5,764 nt of DNA from an uncultured Clostridia bacterium (GTDB lineage Bacteria; Bacillota; Clostridia; TANB77; CAG-508). Under the pieces are notes generated by a model that was given only the letters and a program-made list of their open reading frames with translations, was not told where the DNA came from and ran no database searches. Numbering within the stretch: position 1 is the stretch's first letter; every line of letters begins with the position of its first letter. This document shows positions 1 to 4,586 of the stretch, in pieces. Both the position numbers and the translations under genes were made by a program. The stretch covers positions 1 to 5,764 of the forward strand of contig CALXNI010000052.1 of the NCBI GenBank assembly GCA_944389715.1, in the 5' to 3' direction.

Positions 1-1108
1 ATATTAAAACCAGATATAAACAAAAGTTATACAAAATTTGCAGTATATGGAGATAAAATAAGATTTGGACTTCGGAAGCGTAAAAAACGTTGGAGTAGCA
101 GCAGTAGATAGTATTGTAAAAGAAAGAAAAGAAAATGGAGAATTTAAGAGTTTTACAGATTTTTGCGAAAGAATGCAAGGAGAAGCTGTAAACAAAAAAT
201 GTATAGAAAGTTTAATTAAAGCAGGGGCTTTTGATGAATTTGAACAAACTAGGAGTACACTTTTAGCATCATTTGAAACAATATTAGATACTATAAATGA
301 CACATCAAGAAAAACTATGCAAGGTCAAGTAACAATGTTTGATTTAGGCAATACAGAAGACAAAAAAATAGAAAATATGAAGTATAAATTTACAACACTT
401 AAGGAATTTGATGAAAAAGAACTTCTATCAATGGAAAAAGAAATGCTTGGAATCTATATATCAGGGCATCCATTAGATAAATTAAGACAACAAATAGAAG
501 CGGTTTCTACAATAAACACACTACAAATGTTACAAATAAGTGAGCAAGAAGATTTGGGGCTAGATGGGAAACAAGTAAAATATGTTGGAATAATAAATTC
601 AATAAAAAAGAAATATACAAAAAGAAATACATTAATGGCATTTATGAATGTAGAAGATTTATATGGAAGTACAGAGATAATAGTATTTGATAGTTGTTAT
701 AGTAAAGCACAGCATATATTATTAGAGGAAAATATAGTTTTAATAGATGGAAGACTAAGTATTAGAGAAGATGAGCCAGTAAAAATTGTTGCAAATAACA
801 TAACAGAATTTAACGAAAATGTAATAAATCAACATTTAAAAAATAATAACAATACGATAGAGAGGGATGATAAGAACGATCAGCAAAAAATAAGACCAAA
901 ACTATTAACAATAAATATAACAAATATTTCAGAAGAACAAAAAGATAAATTAAGAGGTGCAATAAGATTTTTCTCTGGAGATAGAAATAACATAGCTGTA
1001 AGTGTAAAAAATGGTGAAAAGATACTACCATGTGGTGCGATATATTTAAGCCAAGAAATATTAAATGCATTTAAGGAAATAGTAGGTGAAGAAAATATAG
1101 AAATGTAA
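1..1108 (+). CDS. dnaE: DNA polymerase III subunit alpha (DnaE), C-terminal part, with a frameshift near base 73
   Basis: This is the 3' end of the replicative polymerase alpha subunit; the PHP and catalytic domains lie upstream of the window. Bases 1-72 in frame 1 read ILKPDINKSYTKFAVYGDKI then RFGL. The frame then jumps to frame 2, GSVKNVGVAAVDSIVKER, which together match the DnaE block 'PPDIN...IRFGLGAVKNVG'. One extra base (probably C73) explains the jump; without it frame 1 stops at 109-111. Numbering from base 65, the tail shows the helix-hairpin-helix region, the SGHPLD motif (133-138), an OB-fold (about 171-249) and a roughly 70-residue C-terminal extension (about 275-347) as in clostridial DnaE1. 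A TTG at 65 gives an open frame but not a real start, because homology continues upstream of it. The stop is TAA 1106-1108. No terminator hairpin follows, so readthrough towards groES is possible. Family identity is secure; whether the shift is biological or an assembly error is not. Confidence 0.92.
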
Positions 1109-1136
1109 AAAAAATAAATAAAATTTACAAAACCTA

Positions 1137-1163
1137 TTGACTTTTTTTGCTAATGGGTATAAA
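1137..1163 (+). promoter_or_regulatory. Probable SigA promoter of groES-groEL
   Basis: TTGACT (1137-1142) is followed by TATAAA (1158-1163) with a 15-bp spacer. This is shorter than the ideal 17 but lies directly upstream of the CIRCE operator, as expected for a class I heat-shock promoter. Transcription would start around 1170, inside the operator, and leave a leader of about 100 nt before groES. Confidence 0.6.
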
Positions 1164-1166
1164 TTA

Positions 1167-1193
1167 TTAGCAGTCGAAGAACTTGACTGCTAA
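1167..1193 (+). promoter_or_regulatory. CIRCE-type operator (HrcA binding site), variant half-sites
   Basis: A perfect 9-N9-9 inverted repeat, TTAGCAGTC - gaagaactt - GACTGCTAA. The CIRCE consensus is TTAGCACTC-N9-GAGTGCTAA; here position 7 of the left arm is G instead of C and the right arm carries the matching change, so the dyad is intact. One further base pair extends it (1166/1194). Place and geometry, between a promoter and groES, make HrcA control of the chaperonin operon the natural reading. HrcA itself is not in the window. Confidence 0.88.
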
Positions 1194-1225
1194 TTTATGC
1201 ATAAAAATAAATTTATAGCATAAAT
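1193..1225 (+). other. Leader hairpin between CIRCE and groES
   Basis: ATTTATGC (1193-1200) and GCATAAAT (1218-1225) form an 8-bp stem with a 17-nt loop in the groES leader. It has no U-tract, so it is not a terminator. It may shape or stabilise the 5' untranslated region; its AT-only content makes chance occurrence possible. Confidence 0.3.
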
Positions 1226-1267
1226 CATATAATTGTTTAATATAAAATCAAAAGGAGGAATGTTATT

Positions 1268-1537
1268 ATGATTAAACCATTAGCAGACAGAGTACTAATA
1301 AAGATGGTAGAAAGCGAAGAAACAACAAAAAGCGGAATTATTCTATCAAGTGGTTCTAAAGAAAAACCACAAATTGCAGAAGTAGTTGCAGTAGGACCAG
1401 GAACAGAAAAGGTTAAAATGAATATAAAAGAAGGTGACAAAGTTATTATAAATAAATATTCTGGAACAGAGGTAAAATATGAAGGTATAGAATATACAAT
1501 AGTAAAACAGGAAGATGTGTTGGCAGTTGTAGAGTAA
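1268..1537 (+). CDS. groES: Co-chaperonin GroES (Cpn10)
   Basis: GroES is the heptameric lid of the GroEL folding chamber in the cytoplasm. The 89-residue product begins MIKPLADRVLIK and ends EDVLAVVE, the standard family ends. The mobile loop that contacts GroEL is at about residues 17-34 (EETTKSGIILSSGSKEKP), with the hydrophobic tripeptide IIL at 24-26. VAVGPGTEKVKMNIKEGDKV covers the core barrel. It is about 5 residues shorter than the usual 94-95, mainly because the roof segment after VGPG is reduced. The ATG at 1268 is preceded by AAAGGAGG (1251-1258) with 9-nt spacing. It is the first gene of the groESL operon under the CIRCE operator. Its stop codon overlaps the first bases of a miniature repeat element that separates it from groEL. 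Confidence 0.97.
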   Translation: MIKPLADRVLIKMVESEETTKSGIILSSGSKEKPQIAEVVAVGPGTEKVKMNIKEGDKVIINKYSGTEVKYEGIEYTIVKQEDVLAVVE

Positions 1538-1642
1538 ATTGTAATTTGAATGAGAAGTGAGAAGTGGGATGTGGGAAGTGTGAAATTAAAAAGCACACCT
1601 CACACTTCGCACCTCACACATCACAAAAACAAATTACAATTT
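1536..1642. repeat. Miniature heptad-repeat inverted element, copy A (inside groESL)
   Basis: The 107-bp element is bounded by perfect 13-bp terminal inverted repeats, AAATTGTAATTTG (1536-1548) and CAAATTACAATTT (1630-1642). The arms are built of 7-bp units: GTGAGAA-like on the left, and ACCTCAC, ACTTCGC, ACCTCAC, ACATCAC on the right. Bases 1564-1582 and 1601-1619 pair at 16 of 19 positions, so the groES-groEL message should carry a strong hairpin here. A longer copy lies inverted at 3997-4162. It encodes no protein and looks like a MITE or similar dispersed repeat. I see no convincing target-site duplication. Confidence 0.85.
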
Positions 1643-1682
1643 GCATAACAAAAATTAATTATTATAAAAGGAGAGGATTAAT

Positions 1683-3320
1683 ATGGCAAAGGAAATTAAA
1701 TTTGGCGAAGATGCCAGAAAAAAAATGCTAGATGGTGTAAACAAATTAGCAGATACAGTAAAAGTAACATTGGGACCAAAAGGAAGAAATGTGGTATTAG
1801 ATAAAAGCTTTGGAGCACCACTAATTACAAATGACGGTGTTACAATAGCAAAAGAAATAGAATTAGATGATAAATATGAAAATATAGGAGCAAGACTTGT
1901 AAAAGAAGTAGCAACAAAAACAAATGATATAGCAGGAGACGGTACAACAACAGCTACTGTTCTTGCACAAAGCATAATAAAAGAAGGTGTAAAGAACGTA
2001 GCAGCTGGTGGAGACCCAATGGCAATAAAAAGAGGAATAGATAAAGCAGTAGATGCAGCAGTTGAAGGATTAAAAGACATTAGTTCTGAAATAAATGGGA
2101 AAGAAGATATTGCAAGAGTTGCAAGCATATCAGCAAATAACAATGAAATTGGAGAACTAATTGCAGAAGCAATGGAAAAAGTTTCAAAAGACGGTGTAAT
2201 TACAATAGAAGAGTCAAAAACAGCTACAACAGGGCTAAATGTTGTAGAAGGAATGCAATTTGATAAAGGATATATTTCTCCATATTTTGTAACAGACACA
2301 GACAAAATGGAAACAGTTATGGAAAATCCATATATATTAATTACAGATAAAAAAATAAGCAACATCCAAGAAATTTTACCACTACTAGAAAACTTAATGC
2401 AACAATCTGGTAAATTATTAATAATTGCTGATGATATAGAAAGCGAAGCACTATCTACACTTGTACTTAACAAATTAAGAGGAGTTCTAAACGTTGCAGC
2501 AGTTAAAGCTCCAGGATTTGGAGATAGAAGAAAAGAAATGCTAGAAGATATAGCAGTTTTAACAGGAGGAGAAGTAATAACATCTGACTTAGGATTAGAA
2601 TTAAAAGACACTACTGTTGAACAATTAGGTAGAGCAAAACAAGTTAAAATCCAAAAAGAAAATACAATAATAGTAGATGGAGCAGGAGATAAAGAAAAAT
2701 TAGCAGCAAGAGTAAAACAAATAAGAACTCAATTAGAGGAAACAACAAGTGAATTTGATAAAGATAAATTACAAGAAAGACTAGCTAAAATTGCCGGAGG
2801 AGTTGCAGTAATAGAAGTAGGTGCTGCAACAGAAGTGGAAATGAAAGAAAAGAAATTAAGAATAGAAGACGCATTGTCTGCAACAAAAGCAGCAGTAGAA
2901 GAAGGAATTGTTGCAGGTGGAGGAACAGCTCTAGTTAATATTATGCCTTCAGTTGAAAAAGCATTAAAAGAATTAAGCGAAGAAGAAAAGGTAGGAGCAA
3001 AAATAGTTTTAAGAGCATTAGAAGAACCAGTAAGACAAATCGCTGCAAATGCAGGATTAGAAGGAGCAGTTATTTTAAACAAAATAAAATCAAGCGAGAT
3101 TGGAGTAGGATTTAATGCAGCAAAAGAAGAATATGTAGACATGAAAAAAGCAGGAATAGTAGATCCAACTAAAGTAACACGTACAGCTCTTCAAAATGCA
3201 GCAAGCATTGCATCTATGATACTTACAACAGAAAGTGTTGTAACAGATAAGAAAGAAAAAGAATGCAGTTGCGACCATGGACATGGAGGAATGCCAGAAG
3301 GAATGGACGGAATGTATTAA
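1683..3320 (+). CDS. groEL: Chaperonin GroEL (Cpn60)
   Basis: GroEL is the ATP-driven double-ring folding chamber that works with GroES. The 545-residue product is full length. The equatorial ATP site shows LGPKGRNVVLDKSFGAP (30-46) and GDGTTT (85-90), whose D86 corresponds to the ATPase Asp87 of E. coli. D396 in the IEDALSAT block corresponds to Asp398, and the family signature AAVEEGIVAGGG is at 403-414. The apical domain lies between (about 190-375). The ATG at 1683 follows AAAGGAGAGG (1667-1676). The usual Gly-Met tail is altered: after KKEKE it reads CSCDHGHGG (528-536) then MPEGMDGMY, adding two Cys and two His. It is second in the groESL operon, 145 bp after groES because of the inserted repeat. 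No clear intrinsic terminator follows it. Confidence 0.98.
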   Translation: MAKEIKFGEDARKKMLDGVNKLADTVKVTLGPKGRNVVLDKSFGAPLITNDGVTIAKEIELDDKYENIGARLVKEVATKTNDIAGDGTTTATVLAQSIIKEGVKNVAAGGDPMAIKRGIDKAVDAAVEGLKDISSEINGKEDIARVASISANNNEIGELIAEAMEKVSKDGVITIEESKTATTGLNVVEGMQFDKGYISPYFVTDTDKMETVMENPYILITDKKISNIQEILPLLENLMQQSGKLLIIADDIESEALSTLVLNKLRGVLNVAAVKAPGFGDRRKEMLEDIAVLTGGEVITSDLGLELKDTTVEQLGRAKQVKIQKENTIIVDGAGDKEKLAARVKQIRTQLEETTSEFDKDKLQERLAKIAGGVAVIEVGAATEVEMKEKKLRIEDALSATKAAVEEGIVAGGGTALVNIMPSVEKALKELSEEEKVGAKIVLRALEEPVRQIAANAGLEGAVILNKIKSSEIGVGFNAAKEEYVDMKKAGIVDPTKVTRTALQNAASIASMILTTESVVTDKKEKECSCDHGHGGMPEGMDGMY

Positions 3321-3321
3321 T

Positions 3322-3373
3322 TTAGATATTAGAGGTTAGAGATTAGAAAAGTAATATGTAACAAATTTTCTAA
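3322..3373. repeat. Short heptamer repeat patch with inverted end, after groEL
   Basis: Four tandem 7-bp units, TTAGATA, TTAGAGG, TTAGAGA, TTAGAAA (3322-3349), begin 2 bp after the groEL stop. The last unit plus one base, TTAGAAAA (3343-3350), is inverted as TTTTCTAA (3366-3373) with a 15-nt loop. The 7-bp periodicity resembles the arms of the element at 1536-1642, but the unit differs. The hairpin has no U-tract, so it is a poor terminator; it could be a processing or 3'-end stabilising structure. Confidence 0.55.
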
Positions 3374-3392
3374 ATAAAAATATTAAATTTTC

Positions 3393-3421
3393 TTGACGTT
3401 TAGAGATCACTGTAATATACT
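3393..3421 (+). promoter_or_regulatory. SigA-type promoter of the small basic gene
   Basis: TTGACG (3393-3398), a 17-bp spacer and TATACT (3416-3421) make a near-consensus promoter, with a start expected near 3428, about 25 nt before the ATG at 3453. It makes the downstream small ORF its own transcription unit rather than a tail of groESL. Confidence 0.75.
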
Positions 3422-3441
3422 CATAATATACAAATGAGTAT
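3417..3441. promoter_or_regulatory. Candidate operator dyad over the -10 box and start site
   Basis: ATACTCAT (3417-3424), nine bases, then ATGAGTAT (3434-3441) form a perfect 8-bp inverted repeat. The left arm overlaps the -10 box and the right arm abuts the ribosome binding site GAGGTG (3442-3447). The position suits a repressor site; as RNA, any copies started upstream could fold it next to the Shine-Dalgarno site. The regulator is unknown. Confidence 0.45.
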
Positions 3442-3452
3442 GAGGTGATAAT

Positions 3453-3581
3453 ATGGTTACAGATAAAAATGGAAAAATATTTGAAAATAGAAGAAAACGT
3501 GAAAGAAGAAAAACAAACATAAGAGTTGAAAATGATAGAAGAAAACATAACAGGAGAGAAGAAAAGAACAATAATAAGTAA
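3453..3581 (+). CDS. Small highly basic protein, 42 aa, function unknown
   Basis: I do not recognise this protein. It starts MVTDKNGKIFENRRKRERRK and ends EEKNNNK. Lys plus Arg make up 17 of 42 residues against 7 acidic, with no hydrophobic stretch, so it should be a soluble, probably disordered or helical, nucleic-acid-friendly peptide. RRKxxRR occurs twice, at residues 13-19 and 29-35, each preceded by Glu-Asn (ENRRK, ENDRRK), suggesting an internal duplication. Support for a real gene is structural: a near-consensus promoter (3393-3421), GAGGTG ribosome binding site 5 nt before the ATG, an open frame to TAA, and an intrinsic terminator starting 1 nt after the stop. RNA binding is a guess from composition only. 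Confidence 0.78.
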   Translation: MVTDKNGKIFENRRKRERRKTNIRVENDRRKHNRREEKNNNK

Positions 3582-3582
3582 A

Positions 3583-3613
3583 GAAAGCAGAATTGATTTT
3601 CTGCTTTCTTTTT
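3583..3613 (+). terminator. Intrinsic terminator after the small basic gene, possibly bidirectional
   Basis: A 10-bp perfect stem, GAAAGCAGAA (3583-3592) with TTCTGCTTTC (3599-3608), a 6-nt loop and TTTTT (3609-3613). It ends the plus-strand unit. On the minus strand the stem is followed by a weaker T-rich stretch, so it may also stop the convergent Cys-rich genes. Confidence 0.9.
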
Positions 3614-3626
3614 ACTATATATTAGA

Positions 3627-3749
3627 TTAACAACATCCGTTGTTATTTCCACCGCAACAGCAGCATATTAATATTATAAGGATTATAATCCAGCAGCAAT
3701 CTCCACCGAATCCGAATCCACATCCGCATCCTCCTCTATTTTCTGGCAT
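3627..3749 (-). CDS. Small Gly/Cys-rich membrane-type protein, 40 aa
   Basis: The product begins MPENRGGCGCGFGFGGDCCW, continues with a hydrophobic run IIILIILI (21-28) and CCCC (29-32), and ends GGNNNGCC. Ten of 40 residues are Cys and ten are Gly. The ATG (complement of 3747-3749) is preceded by a perfect AAGGAGGTG (3757-3765) with 7-nt spacing, which strongly supports translation. Proteins of this build, a Gly/Cys head, a short Ile/Leu segment and a Cys tail, are widespread in clostridia; some are labelled 'chorion class high-cysteine HCB protein 13', and the plan resembles the Bacillus YjcZ sporulation family. Assignment is from pattern only. The hydrophobic part is short for a membrane span (about 15 residues counting Cys). 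It lies 63 nt after the 32-aa gene and is probably co-transcribed with it. Confidence 0.85.
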   Translation of the reverse strand: MPENRGGCGCGFGFGGDCCWIIILIILICCCCGGNNNGCC

Positions 3750-3812
3750 AAATGTTCACCTCCTTAAATAAGTACATATTTTTCCATAAAGTTTTAGCAG
3801 GGGCTTAAATTG

Positions 3813-3911
3813 TTAGCAACAGCAACCCCTGTTACCACATCCACAGAAAAGCAATAAGAATAAAATGATAAACCATAAAATTTCATCGTTTGATGAACAG
3901 CAATTTCTCAT
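3813..3911 (-). CDS. Small Cys-rich single-span protein, 32 aa
   Basis: The product starts MRNCCSSNDE, has a hydrophobic segment ILWFIILFLLLF (11-22), and ends CGCGNRGCCC. Eight of 32 residues are Cys, split between an N-terminal CC and a C-terminal cluster on the other side of the hydrophobic segment. The ATG (complement of 3909-3911) has AAGGGAG (3921-3927) 9 nt upstream. It shares its plan, Cys pair, aliphatic core and Cys-Gly tail, with the 40-aa gene downstream, so the two look like diverged paralogues in one short operon. The hydrophobic segment is about 12 residues, again short for a span. Spore-coat or envelope location is an inference from similar clostridial proteins; no function is visible. 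Confidence 0.78.
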   Translation of the reverse strand: MRNCCSSNDEILWFIILFLLLFCGCGNRGCCC

Positions 3912-3961
3912 GATGCAAAACTCCCTTCTAAACTTTAGTTTTTTTATCGTTCGTATGTTAT

Positions 3962-3990
3962 ATAATATTCATTAAAAAAAAATGTGTTAC
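3962..3990 (-). promoter_or_regulatory. Possible promoter of the Cys-rich gene pair
   Basis: On the minus strand GTAACA (3985-3990), a 17-bp spacer containing nine T, and TATTAT (3962-3967) match the SigA consensus at 4/6 and 5/6. The start would fall near 3955, about 44 nt before the ATG of the 32-aa gene. In sequence this AT-rich the match is suggestive only, and a sporulation sigma factor could be used instead. Confidence 0.4.
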
Positions 3991-3996
3991 TAGAGT

Positions 3997-4162
3997 AAAA
4001 TGTAATTTGTTTTTGTGAGGTGTGAGGCGTGAGGCGTGAGGTGTGAGGTGCGAAGTGTGAGGTGTGTTTTTTAGGGCTAGTCTACGTAAGGATTACCATA
4101 ATTTCACACTTCCCACATCTCACTTCTCACTTCTCACTTCCCAATCAAATTTGACAAATTTT
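3997..4162. repeat. Miniature heptad-repeat inverted element, copy B (long form, inverted relative to copy A)
   Basis: Reverse-complement relative of the element at 1536-1642, about 166 bp. The left end AAAATGTAATTTG matches the copy A terminal repeat with one change; the right end (about 4146-4162) is more diverged. The left arm has seven 7-bp units, GTGAGGT, GTGAGGC (twice), GTGAGGT (twice), GCGAAGT, GTGAGGT (4015-4063). The right arm has six units of TTCTCAC type (4103-4144). The centre (about 4067-4104) carries roughly 27 bp absent from copy A. Bases 4041-4059 can pair with 4105-4123. The right end contains the -35 box of the promoter at 4151-4179. Confidence 0.85.
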
Positions 4163-4179
4163 AGAAAAAGTAGTATAAT
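4151..4179 (+). promoter_or_regulatory. Consensus SigA promoter
   Basis: TTGACA (4151-4156), exactly 17 bp, TATAAT (4174-4179): a full 12/12 match to the housekeeping consensus. Transcription should start near 4186. It drives the non-coding stretch at 4186-4525 and perhaps RNase J by readthrough. Such a perfect promoter is expected for an abundant or tightly attenuated transcript. Confidence 0.88.
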
Positions 4180-4185
4180 TACAAA

Positions 4186-4525
4186 AGTTGATACCTAAAT
4201 TTTAGGTAAATATGAGATTTTTGTATATAAAAATAATGATTCGGAAAACTAATATTATTTAAAATAATACTAATAAAGCAAGATGGACGGACATTGTTCT
4301 TGCTAAATTGAGTAAATAATTTAACTTAGAAAAGACTCAAACACGATAGCGATTACAGCATTTTATATAATAGAAATTTTTAAGAGAGAAAACATATTAT
4401 ATAAAATGTATTAAGATATGGATACGTTTTGCACAAAAGAGATAAAATAAGATAATATTTAGTGATGGTTAAAATAAAAAATATTTAAAAGAATCATTAG
4501 TTTAATATGTTAAACTAATTTTTTT
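4186..4525 (+). ncRNA. Candidate structured RNA or attenuator leader upstream of RNase J
   Basis: About 340 nt lie between a perfect promoter and a perfect intrinsic terminator with no credible ORF. Successive hairpins can be drawn: ACCTA/TAGGT (4193-4207), TATTATT/AATAATA (4253-4269), AGCAAGA/TCTTGCT with a 14-nt loop (4277-4304), TTGAGT/ACTCAA (4308-4340), a 14-bp perfect stem CATTTTATATAATA (4359-4372) with 4395-4408, then the terminator. Less AT-biased single-stranded patches (4284-4297, 4341-4358, about 4418-4434) could be conserved cores. I see no hallmark of tmRNA, RNase P RNA, SRP RNA, 6S RNA or T-box. It is either a free small RNA or a regulated leader of the RNase J gene 62 nt downstream. 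The exact 5' end is inferred. Confidence 0.62.
4496..4525 (+). terminator. Intrinsic terminator of the candidate RNA
   Basis: A perfect 10-bp stem, ATTAGTTTAA (4496-4505) with TTAAACTAAT (4510-4519), loop TATG, followed by T4520-4525. The stem is AT-rich, hence moderately stable, which suits either a terminator or a switchable attenuator. It lies 61 nt before the RNase J start codon. Confidence 0.85.
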
Positions 4526-4531
4526 GATGCA

Positions 4532-4540
4532 TGCTATTAT
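4532..4540 (+). promoter_or_regulatory. Possible extended -10 promoter for RNase J
   Basis: TGC directly before TATTAT (4535-4540) fits an extended -10 element (TGnTATAAT, one mismatch). There is no good -35; TTAAAC at 4510-4515 is 19 bp away. A start near 4547 would give RNase J its own short leader, independent of the upstream RNA. Confidence 0.33.
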
Positions 4541-4586
4541 ACAAAAATTAATTAATAATAAGCAAAAGGAGAGATAAAAAGAAAAT

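Noticed and set aside
810..1070. An 86-codon minus-strand frame opposite dnaE
   Set aside because: It is Leu/Tyr/His-rich antisense of AT-rich coding sequence with no family resemblance; treated as a shadow.
1531..1540. TAGAGTAAA before both repeat copies as a target-site duplication
   Set aside because: In copy A these bases are the groES Glu and stop codons, the two copies are in opposite orientation, and the sequence is not repeated on the far side of either copy.
1655..2611. A 318-codon open frame on the minus strand
   Set aside because: It lies opposite groEL, is Ser/Thr/Pro/Ile low-complexity in composition, has no ribosome binding site and is a shadow of the strongly coding plus strand.
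3798..3831. CAGGGG/CCCCTG hairpin as terminator of the 32-aa gene on the minus strand
   Set aside because: The stem is 6 bp with a 22-nt loop and no U-tract follows on the minus strand; the 40-aa gene probably continues on the same transcript.
3950..3957. Minus-strand CATACGAA as a SigE/SigK sporulation -10 box
   Set aside because: No matching -35 element lies at the required 14-17 bp, so a sporulation promoter cannot be supported.
4015..4144. CRISPR-like regularity of short repeats
   Set aside because: The 7-bp units are directly tandem without spacers and form two complementary arms of one element; there are no cas genes.
4186..4525. tmRNA, RNase P RNA, SRP RNA, 6S RNA or T-box identity for the non-coding stretch
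   Set aside because: I found no tag-peptide frame with CCA end, no RNase P P4 core, no SRP GGAAG tetraloop domain, no single long 6S-like helix and no T-box sequence.
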